Assembly (NCBI GenBank): GCA_000619965.1
Contig: KK211047.1
Span: forward strand, 29,249 to 62,432
Source: Propionibacteriaceae bacterium P6A17
Lineage (GTDB): Bacteria > Actinomycetota > Actinomycetes > Propionibacteriales > Propionibacteriaceae
DNA length: 33,184 bases
Reading direction: 5' to 3'
The notes beneath the pieces were generated by a model. It was not told the origin of the DNA, searched no databases, and saw nothing but the letters and a program-made list of their open reading frames with translations. A program made the position numbers and the translations under genes. Positions 17,944-25,747 of the stretch are shown here, one piece after another (the first letter of the stretch is position 1; the number at the start of each line of letters is the position of its first letter).

Positions 17944-18315
17944 GTGGTGGCAATCCCCCACACCGGCAGCAACAAGTCGAAGGCGTACATGCACCTTGAA
18001 CAGGTGGGCCTCGATAGGCTCGCCCGGATGCGAGTCGAACGTCTGTCCGGCGGTGAGAAACAGCGAGTCGCTGTGGCGCGATCACTCATCAGAGGGCCAC
18101 GTGTGGTCCTCGCTGACGAGCCCACGGGTTCGCTGGATGAGGCCACCGAGGAAAGGATTCTCGACCTCTTTCTCGAGCTGCAACAGCAGGGGGTGAGGTT
18201 TGTCATCGCCACCCATAGCAGCGTCGTAGCGCAAGCCTGCAGCCGCCGTGTGCAGATCATCGACGCGAAACTGGTCGATGAAGCGTCTCTGCCGCCGTCG
18301 GCCACTGGACGGTAG
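17944..18315 (+). pseudogene. Truncated ABC transporter ATP-binding protein
   Basis: 123 codons corresponding only to the second half of an ABC ATPase of the LolD/MacB type. It contains the signature LSGGEKQRVAVARSL, Walker B VVLADEPTGSLD and the H-loop FVIATHSS. The Walker A region and Q-loop are absent, and nothing resembling them is found upstream in any frame. It therefore cannot hydrolyse ATP on its own and is read as a 5'-deleted pseudogene. No permease is adjacent. The first 10 codons do not resemble an ABC protein, so the true remnant begins near 17975. Confidence 0.8.
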
Positions 18316-18347
18316 GCGCCTGCGCGGGGAGACCGCCCTTCGGGCGC

Positions 18348-18380
18348 ACCCCGGTCGCCGGCCGCCCGGTCGGCCGGGGT
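18348..18380. terminator. Candidate terminator between converging genes
   Basis: ACCCCGG (18348-18354) pairs with CCGGGGT (18374-18380) around a GC-rich 19-nt loop that can itself fold. It separates the ABC fragment from the Alr-like gene, whose stop codon overlaps its end. Confidence 0.35.
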
Positions 18381-19408
18381 CAGGCCAACTGCACCTCGTC
18401 GAAGTGCGTCGTCGTCATCCGGACGGTGACGGGCACCTCGTCGCCCACCTGCGCAGGTAGACCGGGGCCGTCGACGAAGACCAGCGACGAATGCATGTGC
18501 GGAGGCTCCGCGAACGGTCGCTTCCGGCCCGCGACGGTGAACGGGCTCGTCACGCGGCCGCGGACCTCGTCGAGTGCCTCCGCGATCGGGATGAGCCGCT
18601 GCTTGAACGAGTGGGCGGTCGCGGGCGCGGCCAACGCCACCCCGTGGGCCGTCCCACCGGAGACCACGACGATGCACCCGTCGGCCGGCGTACGCGCGCC
18701 GTGGTACCCACAGGCGGTGCCCTTGGGCAGCCGGTGCACGTCGAGGACGGTCCCCGTGGCTCGGTACGCGCCCTTGTCGCCGAGCCACAGGCGCGTGCCG
18801 ACGCGCATCCTGACCGGCATCCGCAGCTCCGCGGCCAGCGCGCGGGCATCGTCGAAGGACAGGTGCGAGAACCAGATCCCCTTCGCCCCCTGCGGATGCT
18901 CGGCCACCGCGAGCGACAGGCGACGGGCCTCCTCGACGGAGCCCGCGGCCGGCAGATGGATGGTCCAGCCCTGCACGTCCAGCGAGCCGAGATCGAGGCG
19001 AGGGACGTCGTCGGGGGAGATGCCGTGCCGGTGCATGGACGTCTCCACCTCGACGAGCACCCGAGCGCTCGGCGCGAGCTCGGCCACGCGGCGCAGGTCG
19101 TCGACGCGCGAGACGGTGGTGATGATGCGCGCATCGGACAGCAGTTTCGTGGCGAGCGCGTCGAACGGCCGCCACGGGTTCAGCACGACGACGGAGCCCT
19201 CGAAGCCCGCCTCGCGCACCTCGGCCACCTCGGAGGCGATGCCGACGGCGAGCGTCTCGCAGCCCAGGCGGGACGCCTCGCGTGCGAGCACGGCGTTGGT
19301 GAAGCCGTAGCCGTTGCCCTTCGCGACCGGCACGATGCCCGGGCAGTCCTCCACCACCTTCTGCTGGTGCGCGCGCCAGCGGGCCGCGTCGACGGTGAGC
19401 TTCAGCAT
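18380..19408 (-). CDS. PLP-dependent alanine-racemase-like protein
   Basis: A 342-residue fold-III PLP enzyme. K30 in VAKGNGYGF is the expected PLP lysine. Y235 in CGYHGARTP occupies the place of the catalytic tyrosine in the C-terminal beta domain (Alr motif usually VGYGRT). The RVGTRLWLG segment replaces the usual RPGIALYG. These differences mark it as a divergent branch rather than the housekeeping Alr, so the substrate is uncertain. It starts one base after the femX stop (TGAC-ATG), so the two are co-transcribed. The partner suggests it supplies or modifies an amino acid for peptidoglycan cross-bridges; that is inference. Confidence 0.8.
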   Translation of the reverse strand: MLKLTVDAARWRAHQQKVVEDCPGIVPVAKGNGYGFTNAVLAREASRLGCETLAVGIASEVAEVREAGFEGSVVVLNPWRPFDALATKLLSDARIITTVSRVDDLRRVAELAPSARVLVEVETSMHRHGISPDDVPRLDLGSLDVQGWTIHLPAAGSVEEARRLSLAVAEHPQGAKGIWFSHLSFDDARALAAELRMPVRMRVGTRLWLGDKGAYRATGTVLDVHRLPKGTACGYHGARTPADGCIVVVSGGTAHGVALAAPATAHSFKQRLIPIAEALDEVRGRVTSPFTVAGRKRPFAEPPHMHSSLVFVDGPGLPAQVGDEVPVTVRMTTTHFDEVQLA

Positions 19409-19409
19409 G

Positions 19410-20537
19410 TCATCGCCTCTTCATGTAGATGTCGAATGCCTTGTACAGCACCTTGTTGATGGGCATGTCCCACTCGCCGAGGTAGGCGACGGCCTCGCCG
19501 CCGGAGCCCACCTTGAACTGGATCAGCCCGATCTCCGGATCGTCCGCGCCCATGCCCTCGACGATGCCGCGCATGTCGTAGACGGCGCAGCCTGCGGCAT
19601 TCGCGGTGCGGATCATCTCCCACTGGACCGCGTTCGAGCCGCGCACCTCGCGCTTGGCCGTGGTGGACGCGCCGTAGGAGTACCAGGCGTGCTCACCGAC
19701 GGTGACGAACGTCGTCGACGCCACCAGGTCACCCTCGTGCTCTGCGAGGAAGACCTTCATGCGGCCCTCCTCCTCGGCGTTCAGGACGTCCCACATGTGC
19801 TCGAAGTAGCCGAGCGAGCGGCCGGTGAAGCCGTCGCGCTCCGCCGTCTCCTTGTACACCTCGTGGAAGCGGGCGAGATCGTCGCGGCCACCCAGTCGGA
19901 CGGTGACACCCTCCTTGGTGGCCTTCTTGATGTTGCGGCGCCAGAGCTGGTTCATGCCCTTCAGCAGCTCGTCGTCGGTCTTCTGGGTGCCGTCGGCGTG
20001 GCGCAGGGGAAGCTGGAAGTTGAACTGCGGCTGGCCCGCCGCGAACCCGTGGCCCGACTCGTCGGTGACCCAACCGCGCTGCTGCAAGGCCCGCAATACC
20101 CGCGTGCCCTCAAGGGTGACCTCGTCGGGCGCCGCCTGGGACAGCATCGTGACCTGCTCGTCGGCGATGGCGTCCTTGATCGTCGCCGCCAGCCAGCGAC
20201 GGTGCACCACCGCCGGGCCGATGCGCACCGCGAACGCGTGCTGACGCCTCGCGTACACCACCAGCGCGTCGAGATGCTCGGCGATGTCGGTGCGATCCCA
20301 GTTGAGGACCGGCCCCTCCGGCAGGTAGGCGAGGTAGCGCTTCAGCTTCGGGAGCTGGCGGTAGAGGATCAGGCCGGTGCCGGTCAGCTCGTCGCCGTCG
20401 AAGAACCCGACGGTCTCGCCCCGCCAGTCGGACTTCACCTGCGCCCACGCGGGCGTCTGGAGGAACGATGCGGAACCTCTGCGGGCGATATGGTCGAGCG
20501 TCTGGGCAGCGGAAATGGGCCGAACCTGAATCGTCAC
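19410..20537 (-). CDS. FemX/FemABX-family peptidoglycan bridge aminoacyltransferase
   Basis: A 375-residue tandem-GNAT protein that adds amino acids from aminoacyl-tRNA to the peptidoglycan precursor. Family features include SFLQTPAWAQVKSDWRGE near the N terminus, LPEGPVLNWD, WRRNIKKATKEGVTV in the coiled-coil/linker zone, and the second-domain WYSYGAST and AVQWEMIRTANAAGC motifs ending with IGLIQFKVGSGGEAVAYLGE. I chose the GTG start giving TIQVRPISAAQ. It follows a TAGATT element by 7 nt, whereas the longer frame adds a 41-residue Arg-rich, repeat-encoded extension. Cross-bridge chemistry cannot be read from sequence. Confidence 0.9.
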   Translation of the reverse strand: MTIQVRPISAAQTLDHIARRGSASFLQTPAWAQVKSDWRGETVGFFDGDELTGTGLILYRQLPKLKRYLAYLPEGPVLNWDRTDIAEHLDALVVYARRQHAFAVRIGPAVVHRRWLAATIKDAIADEQVTMLSQAAPDEVTLEGTRVLRALQQRGWVTDESGHGFAAGQPQFNFQLPLRHADGTQKTDDELLKGMNQLWRRNIKKATKEGVTVRLGGRDDLARFHEVYKETAERDGFTGRSLGYFEHMWDVLNAEEEGRMKVFLAEHEGDLVASTTFVTVGEHAWYSYGASTTAKREVRGSNAVQWEMIRTANAAGCAVYDMRGIVEGMGADDPEIGLIQFKVGSGGEAVAYLGEWDMPINKVLYKAFDIYMKRR

Positions 20538-20544
20538 ACCGACC

Positions 20545-20550
20545 AATCTA
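20545..20550 (-). promoter_or_regulatory. Leaderless-type -10 element of the femX-alr operon
   Basis: On the minus strand TAGATT is followed by seven bases and then the GTG start of femX. No Shine-Dalgarno lies between them. Confidence 0.45.
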
Positions 20551-20599
20551 CCCGTCCGGGCCCTACCGCGACGGTGTCCCTTCGGCTGCCGCAGGGCGT

Positions 20600-20633
20600 G
20601 GCGGGCGTTGGCAGGTTCCTGCCAACGCCCGCC
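20600..20633. repeat. Perfect 16-bp hairpin with TT loop
   Basis: GGCGGGCGTTGGCAGG and its exact complement are separated only by TT. It sits upstream of femX (minus) and far from any plus-strand stop codon, so a terminator role is unclear; in DNA it could extrude as a cruciform. Confidence 0.8.
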
Positions 20634-20720
20634 GAATGGGCGGAAGTGGACCGAGTGCATGATTGGTTGGGGGATGGCGAGAATCTCACCTCTCCTTCTC
20701 TCGATCTCGCCACGTGATCG

Positions 20721-20746
20721 CAGGGGCGGCCGTTCGGCCGCCCCTG
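20721..20746. repeat. Perfect 12-bp hairpin with TT loop
   Basis: CAGGGGCGGCCG and its exact complement flank TT. With the larger hairpin 90 bp away it shares the TT centre. No gene ends nearby. Confidence 0.8.
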
Positions 20747-20761
20747 CGCCTGTTTCGGCGA

Positions 20762-20853
20762 GGTCGGGGTCGTCAGTGCTGGCGGGGCCGAAATTGGTCG
20801 TCGGGTCGGTCGGGGTCGTCAGTGCGGGCGGGGCCGAGGTTGGTCGTCGGGCC
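20762..20853. repeat. 46-bp tandem repeat, two copies
   Basis: Two copies, 20762-20807 and 20808-20853, each beginning GGTCGGGGTCGTCAGTGC and ending in TTGGTCGTCGGG plus two bases. They differ at about four positions. No ORF of interest spans them. Confidence 0.85.
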
Positions 20854-20933
20854 TATCCTCGCCGGCGAAATCCCTTGTCGAAGCCGAGACAAGTCCAATA
20901 GTCAACGACTCTCCTGCGAAAATCGACCCCGGG

Positions 20934-20952
20934 TTAGGTTTGCCTAAGCTCA
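20934..20952 (+). promoter_or_regulatory. DtxR/IdeR iron box of feoABC
   Basis: TTAGGTTTGCCTAAGCTCA matches the actinobacterial iron-box consensus TTAGGTTAGCCTAACCTAA at 16 of 19 positions. It covers the expected -35 and spacer of the feoA promoter, so iron-loaded repressor would block transcription when iron is plentiful. Confidence 0.85.
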
Positions 20953-20957
20953 GGGCG

Positions 20958-20963
20958 TAGCAT
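20958..20963 (+). promoter_or_regulatory. Leaderless-type -10 element of feoA
   Basis: TAGCAT is followed by seven bases and the feoA ATG, with no Shine-Dalgarno. It sits directly downstream of the iron box. Confidence 0.5.
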
Positions 20964-20970
20964 CGTCGCC

Positions 20971-21228
20971 ATGAACAGCCAACAAGCGTGCAGCCACTGC
21001 CTCGACATGCGTGCCTGCAAGGTGGGCACCGGCGGCGTGGTGACGTGCGTGCTGCGCACCGAAGCCAACGCCGCCGCCGTCCGACGCCTCGCAGAACTGG
21101 GCATCCGCTGCGGCGCCAACATCACCGCCGGCCAGCGCACACCCGGCGGAGGCCGCGTGGTCTCCGTCGCGGGATCGCAGCTCGCTCTCGACGCCGAGAC
21201 ACTGCGCTGCCTGCACGTCGCCGCATGA
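20971..21228 (+). CDS. feoA: Ferrous iron transport protein A
   Basis: An 85-residue small cytoplasmic protein of SH3-like fold that supports FeoB. The recognisable part is RRLAELGIRCGANITAGQRT followed by a glycine turn and the VVSVAGSQLALDAETLRCLHV strand-turn-helix typical of FeoA. The N terminus has three cysteines (CSHCLDMRAC), unusual for FeoA and possibly metal- or redox-sensing. Its stop overlaps the feoB ATG (ATGA). Confidence 0.88.
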   Translation: MNSQQACSHCLDMRACKVGTGGVVTCVLRTEANAAAVRRLAELGIRCGANITAGQRTPGGGRVVSVAGSQLALDAETLRCLHVAA

Positions 21229-23156
21229 GCAGCCAGCCCATCGCCTCCTGCCACAGCGACACCGGCGCCACCGTCGCGCCCAAGGGGGCGCCCGTCATCG
21301 CGCTCGCCGGATCGCCCAACGTCGGCAAGTCCACCCTGTTCAATGCCCTCACCGGCGCCCGCCGCATCATGGGCAACTGGCCCGGCACGTCGGTCGAGGT
21401 CGGCCGCGGCGCCTGGAAGGCCACCCACACCTACGACCTCGTCGACCTCCCCGGCGCCTACTCGCTCGACCCGAACTCGCCCGACGAAGCCCTCACCCGC
21501 GCACTCCTGGTCGACGTGCCCGCCTGCGAGGTGCCCGACGTCACCATCGTCGCCGTCGACGCCGCCCACCTCGCCCGCTCCCTCTACCTCGTCGCGCACC
21601 TCCGCGAACATGCGCTGCGCTGCGTCGTCGCGCTCACCATGACCGACGTCGCGGCCCGCCGCGGCATCCGCGTCGACGCCGACGCGCTGACGCAGGCGCT
21701 CGGGGTGCCTGTGGTCGTCGTCGATCCCCGACGCCGCACCGGCCTCGACACCCTCGACGACGCCGTCGCCACCCAGCTCACCCAGCCCGTGCCCACACCG
21801 CGCCCCGTCCCCGCCACCGACGACGAGTTCGCGCTCGCCGACGCCCGGTTCGCGTGGATCGACGCCGCCGTGCAGGCCGCGACGAGCGAGTCGGGGGAAC
21901 GCCGCCGCAGCCTCACCGAACGCGTCGACCGCTGGGCACTCAACCCCGTCGTCGGACCGCTGCTGTTCCTCGTGACCATGTGGGCCGTCTTCCAAATCAC
22001 GACGACCGTCGCCGCACCCCTGCAAGACGGCCTCGACGCGCTCTTCACCGGCCCCCTGTCCGACTGGGCGCGCGCCGGCCTCGCAGCCATCGGCGCCGGG
22101 CCCATCGTCGAAGGGCTCCTCGTCGACGGCGTCATCGCCGGCGTGGGCATGGTGCTCACCTTCGTGCCGCTCATGGCCTTGATGTTCCTGCTGCTCGCGC
22201 TGCTGGAGGACTCCGGCTACATGGCGCGCGCAGCCGTCGTCGCCGACCGCGTCATGCGCTGGATCGGCCTGCCCGGCAAGGCATTCCTGCCGCTCATCGT
22301 CGGATTCGGCTGCAACGTCCCCGCCATTGCCGCGACGCGCGTCCTGTCGTCGCCCAGGCAGCGGCTCCTCACCGCACTGCTCGTGCCGTTCACGTCGTGC
22401 TCCGCGCGCCTGACGGTGTTCGTGATGCTCGGCACCATCTTCTTCCCCGGCAACGCGGGCACCGTCGTGTTCACCATGTACCTGGTGTCCATCGCACTGA
22501 TCGTCCTCACCGGCCTGCTGCTGAAGAACACCCTCTGGCGCACGATGGGCACCGACCCGCTCATCATGGACCTGCCCCCCTACCAGTGGCCGACGCCGCG
22601 GCTCATCGGCACCATGACCTGGGTGCGGCTCAAGGGCTTCCTCCAGACCGCCACCGGCATCATCCTCGCCACCGTCGTGGTGGTGTGGGCGCTGCAAGCG
22701 TGGCCGGTGCGCGGCGACGACAGCTTCGGCGAGGCCGCCGTCGAGGACTCCGCCTACGCGGCGGTCGCGAGGACGGTGGCGCCCGTGTTCGCCCCGGCCG
22801 GATTCGACTCCTGGGAAACCACCGGCGCCCTCGTCACCGGCTTCGTCGCCAAGGAGGCGGTGCTGTCGTCGTGGGCCCAGACCTACGCCGTCGACGAACC
22901 CCCGGAAGGCGGCGATCCGGGAGCCTTCGGCGAGCGCGTCCAGGCAGCGTTCGACGAATCCTCCGACGGGCACCCCCTGCCTGCGCTGTGGGCCTTCATG
23001 GTGTTCCTCCTCGCCTACACGCCCTGCGTAGCCACACTCGCCGCGCAGCGCCGCGAGATCGGGCTCAAATGGACCATCATCGGCGTCGGCCTGCAACTCG
23101 TGACCGCCTGGGCGCTGGCCGTCGCGATCTTCCAAGTGGGGAGGTTGTTCTGGTGA
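21225..23156 (+). CDS. feoB: Ferrous iron transporter, GTPase-permease
   Basis: A 643-residue inner-membrane Fe(II) importer. The G domain begins with the P-loop GSPNVGKST at residues 29-37 (G1) and DLPGAYSL (G3). A FeoB-associated cytosolic helical segment leads into two Gate-type membrane halves, visible as VGFGCNVPAIAATR with its conserved cysteine, and TSCSARLTVFVML. The C-terminal helix ends in VAIFQVGRLFW. Length is at the short end of the family. The ATG overlap with feoA fixes the start. A 600-codon frame on the opposite strand is a shadow. Confidence 0.96.
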   Translation: MSSQPIASCHSDTGATVAPKGAPVIALAGSPNVGKSTLFNALTGARRIMGNWPGTSVEVGRGAWKATHTYDLVDLPGAYSLDPNSPDEALTRALLVDVPACEVPDVTIVAVDAAHLARSLYLVAHLREHALRCVVALTMTDVAARRGIRVDADALTQALGVPVVVVDPRRRTGLDTLDDAVATQLTQPVPTPRPVPATDDEFALADARFAWIDAAVQAATSESGERRRSLTERVDRWALNPVVGPLLFLVTMWAVFQITTTVAAPLQDGLDALFTGPLSDWARAGLAAIGAGPIVEGLLVDGVIAGVGMVLTFVPLMALMFLLLALLEDSGYMARAAVVADRVMRWIGLPGKAFLPLIVGFGCNVPAIAATRVLSSPRQRLLTALLVPFTSCSARLTVFVMLGTIFFPGNAGTVVFTMYLVSIALIVLTGLLLKNTLWRTMGTDPLIMDLPPYQWPTPRLIGTMTWVRLKGFLQTATGIILATVVVVWALQAWPVRGDDSFGEAAVEDSAYAAVARTVAPVFAPAGFDSWETTGALVTGFVAKEAVLSSWAQTYAVDEPPEGGDPGAFGERVQAAFDESSDGHPLPALWAFMVFLLAYTPCVATLAAQRREIGLKWTIIGVGLQLVTAWALAVAIFQVGRLFW

Positions 23157-23446
23157 GCGGGCCGCTCACGCAGGTGCTGCGTGCGATCACCGACGGCGCC
23201 TCGTCGCGCCACGACATCGTCGTCGCCACCCAGCTCGACGCCGGAGTGGTCGACGCCGCCCTCGACCACCTCCAACGCCTCGGCCAACTCCAACCCGAAC
23301 AACTCTCCAGCGGATGCCCCGACGGCGGGTGCACCTCGTGCGTCAGCGGCAAGTCCGACGGCTCCGCCGGCTGCGGCGCCTCCGGCCCCGCCAACGCGCG
23401 CGGACCCGTCCTGCTGCGTCTGGCCCCCAAGCCGAACACCGATTGA
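23153..23446 (+). CDS. FeoC-like winged-helix protein
   Basis: A 97-residue protein starting at a GTG that overlaps the feoB TGA (GTGA), with GGGAGG upstream. Residues 3-50 look like a winged helix (LTQVLRAITDGASSRHDIV then AALDHLQRLGQL). A cysteine cluster follows, CPDGGCTSC plus two further cysteines, as expected for a metal or Fe-S binding wing of FeoC-type proteins. It probably controls FeoB stability or activity. Family assignment rests on position and layout more than on close sequence identity. Confidence 0.75.
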   Translation: MSGPLTQVLRAITDGASSRHDIVVATQLDAGVVDAALDHLQRLGQLQPEQLSSGCPDGGCTSCVSGKSDGSAGCGASGPANARGPVLLRLAPKPNTD

Positions 23447-23479
23447 GGCGCGGGGTTCCCGTCGCGCAATAATGGCTCG

Positions 23480-23944
23480 GTGGATCTCACGCAGACGGTG
23501 GCGGCGCGACGGTTCGCAGCGCTGACGCTGTGGCTGCACTCGCTGCTGCCCGACGGGCTCGCGCGCTTCCTGCCGCAGACGTTCATCGGGTTCGCGCTCA
23601 TCAACTCGACGACCTTCCTCATCGACATCGCGCTGCTGTCGCTGTCCGTGCGCGTCCTCGGGGTGCCCTACGCGCTCGCGGTCTCCGGCAGCTTCGCCGT
23701 CGCCGCCGGCATCGCATTCGGGCTCAACAAGGTCCTCAACTTCCGCTCGCACGGCCAGCTCGGCACGCAGTCGGGCAAATACCTGCTCGTGCTCGTGAGC
23801 AACTTCGTCATCTGGCTGCTCGGCTTCTCCACCCTGCTCAACCACATCGGCACCCCGCCCGAAATCGCGCGCGTCAGCGCAGGCCTGTGCGAGGGCCTCT
23901 ACATCTACCTGCTGTCCAGACTGTGGGTGTTCCGTCGGACATGA
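23480..23944 (+). CDS. GtrA-family membrane protein
   Basis: A 154-residue protein with four membrane helices and the GtrA layout: FIGFALINSTTFLIDIALL, then GIAFGLNKVLNFRS, and a C-terminal LSRLWVFRRT. GtrA proteins are associated with movement of lipid-linked sugars during cell-surface glycan decoration. The GTG start gives the expected N terminus. AATAAT ending 6 nt upstream suggests a leaderless transcript. The 33-nt gap from feoC could also permit read-through. Confidence 0.85.
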   Translation: MDLTQTVAARRFAALTLWLHSLLPDGLARFLPQTFIGFALINSTTFLIDIALLSLSVRVLGVPYALAVSGSFAVAAGIAFGLNKVLNFRSHGQLGTQSGKYLLVLVSNFVIWLLGFSTLLNHIGTPPEIARVSAGLCEGLYIYLLSRLWVFRRT

Positions 23945-23947
23945 CAT

Positions 23948-23970
23948 CCGTCACCGCGAATTCGTGACGG
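23948..23970. terminator. Hairpin between gtrA-type gene and ABC operon
   Basis: CCGTCAC, a 9-nt loop and GTGACGG form a perfect 7-bp stem just after the GtrA stop. It is a plausible terminator, or an operator for the ABC operon beginning 43 nt later. Confidence 0.4.
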
Positions 23971-24012
23971 CGCCCCCTCGTCGGATCCCGCCCCGCGCGG
24001 GACGCTGAAGAC

Positions 24013-24894
24013 ATGAACGAACTCGCGATCGAGGCGAAACACCTCACGAAGCGGTACGGGGCGCTCACGGCCGTCGACGGGCTCGACCTGGCCGTCCCCT
24101 CCGGGCAGATCATGGCCTTCCTCGGGCCCAACGGCGCAGGCAAGTCGACCACGAACGAGATGGTGTCGGGCCTTGTCCGGCCAGATGCCGGGTCGGTCCG
24201 CGTGTTCGGTACGGACCCGCGCACCGCGGTCCGGCGCGGTGACGTCGGGGCCATGCTCCAGCACGGCGCGCTGCTCCACGAGACCAACGTCCGTGGCCTG
24301 CTGCGCACCGTCCACGGGCTCCACGCGCATCCGCTGCCGCTGGGCGAGGTCATCGAACGCGCGGAGCTAGCGGACATCCTGAAGACCCCGACGACGAAGC
24401 TGTCCGGCGGCCAGGCCCAGCGGGTGCGATTCGCGATGGCGATCATGCCCGACCCGCGGCTCATCATCCTCGACGAGCCCACCGTCGGCATGGACGTCGA
24501 GCTGCGTCGGCGCTTCTGGGCGCAGATGACCGACCTCGCCGCCGACGGCCGCACCGTCTGCTTCGCGACGCACTACCTCGACGAGGCCGACGAGTTCGCC
24601 GAGCGGATCGTCGTGATCGCCGGCGGCCGCATCGTCGCCGACGGCAACGGCGTCGACATCAAGCGCCGCGTCGGCGGCAAGCACATCACCTTCGTCGGCC
24701 CCGACGCCGACTACGCCTCCCTCCCCGGCGTCACGGCCGTGGCCGTCGAGGGCGGACGCCACCAGCTCCTCACCTCGCAGTCCGACGACACGGTGCGGCG
24801 ACTGCTGAACGACTTCCCGATCCACGACCTCGAGGTGACCTCTCCAAAACTCGAGGACGCCTTCGTCGCACTCACGAATGGAGACCACCGATGA
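24013..24894 (+). CDS. ABC transporter ATP-binding protein
   Basis: A 293-residue ATPase of the ABC-2/drug-export (DRA) class. Walker A GPNGAGKST is at residues 38-46, the signature is LSGGQAQRVRFAMAIM, Walker B LIILDEPTVGMD, and the H-loop FATHYLDEADEF. The C-terminal 70 residues form the usual accessory domain of this class. Its stop overlaps the permease start by four nt. It is the first gene of a transporter plus two-component operon. Substrate is unknown; lipid, drug or peptide export are the usual options. Confidence 0.93.
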   Translation: MNELAIEAKHLTKRYGALTAVDGLDLAVPSGQIMAFLGPNGAGKSTTNEMVSGLVRPDAGSVRVFGTDPRTAVRRGDVGAMLQHGALLHETNVRGLLRTVHGLHAHPLPLGEVIERAELADILKTPTTKLSGGQAQRVRFAMAIMPDPRLIILDEPTVGMDVELRRRFWAQMTDLAADGRTVCFATHYLDEADEFAERIVVIAGGRIVADGNGVDIKRRVGGKHITFVGPDADYASLPGVTAVAVEGGRHQLLTSQSDDTVRRLLNDFPIHDLEVTSPKLEDAFVALTNGDHR

Positions 24895-25739
24895 CCGCCA
24901 CCTTCCCCTCGACGACCACCCCCACCCCCCGGCGCCCACAGGGAGGCGAAGGGACGTCGTCGGGCCGCGCGCGCAGCGCCCCACCTCGCGGCGGCCTCGC
25001 AGTCTGCTGGCACTACCTCGTGCAGACCGTCCGACTCACGCTCACCGACGTGAGCTTCGTGGGCTTCCTGCTCGCGATGCCCACGGCGATGTACCTGTTC
25101 TTCGCGCAGCTCTACAAGGACGAACCCGGCAACGGCCCCATCATCCAGCAGTCGATCATGGTGATGATGGCCACCTACGGCGCCATGGGATCGGCGATGT
25201 TCGCCGGCAACTCCATCCAGGGGGAGCGCTCGACCGGCTGGTTCCGTCAGCTCATGCTCAGCTCGCTCACGCCTGCGCGGTTCTTCGCGGTGCGCCTGCT
25301 CGCTGCGCTGGCGCTCATCGTGCCCCCCGTGGTGCTGGTGCTCGCCGTCGGATACCTCGACGGGGTGCGCCTCGCGTCGATCTGGGTGTGGCTGCGGGTG
25401 GTCGGGGTGTCGCTCGTCGTGCTGGTGCCGTTCGTCCTGCTCGGCATCGTCATCGCGCTGTGGCTGAAGACGCAGACGGCCAGCGCCGCCACCACCTTCA
25501 CGATGCTCGCCATGGCGATGCTCGGCGGTATGTGGGTGCCGCTGGACCAGATGCCGGGGCTGCTGCAGAGCGTCGGGCGGCTGCTGCCGTCGTACTGGGC
25601 GGCGAACTACGCGCTGCTGCCGATCTCGGGGGGCGAGATCCAGATGCGCGGTGTGTGGACGCTGGTCGGATGGACGATCGGCCTGATCGCGCTGGGAGTG
25701 GTGGGATACCGTCGGGCTGTAGCCAACTCGAAGCGCTAG
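24891..25739 (+). CDS. ABC-2 type permease
   Basis: A 282-residue membrane protein with about six helices, the partner of the preceding ATPase. After a Pro- and Arg-rich N-terminal tail of some 35 residues it shows GFLLAMPTAMYLFFAQLY, FAGNSIQGERSTGWFRQLMLS and GGMWVPLDQMPGLLQSVGRLLPSY split over segments, all common in ABC-2 exporters. ATGA overlap with the ATPase. Confidence 0.9.
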   Translation: MTATFPSTTTPTPRRPQGGEGTSSGRARSAPPRGGLAVCWHYLVQTVRLTLTDVSFVGFLLAMPTAMYLFFAQLYKDEPGNGPIIQQSIMVMMATYGAMGSAMFAGNSIQGERSTGWFRQLMLSSLTPARFFAVRLLAALALIVPPVVLVLAVGYLDGVRLASIWVWLRVVGVSLVVLVPFVLLGIVIALWLKTQTASAATTFTMLAMAMLGGMWVPLDQMPGLLQSVGRLLPSYWAANYALLPISGGEIQMRGVWTLVGWTIGLIALGVVGYRRAVANSKR

Positions 25740-25747
25740 GCGGTGCA

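Noticed and set aside
20600-20633. tRNA or structured RNA gene
   Set aside because: A simple perfect hairpin with TT loop; no cloverleaf, T-loop or anticodon arm. No tRNA or rRNA was recognised anywhere in the window.
19410-20660. FemX start 41 codons upstream
   Set aside because: The extension is Arg-rich, encoded across the perfect 16-bp hairpin, and the GTG at 20537 follows a TAGATT element at leaderless spacing.
20934-23135. 733-codon minus-strand frame opposite feoB
   Set aside because: Gly/Glu/Asp-rich shadow; FeoB motifs are on the plus strand.
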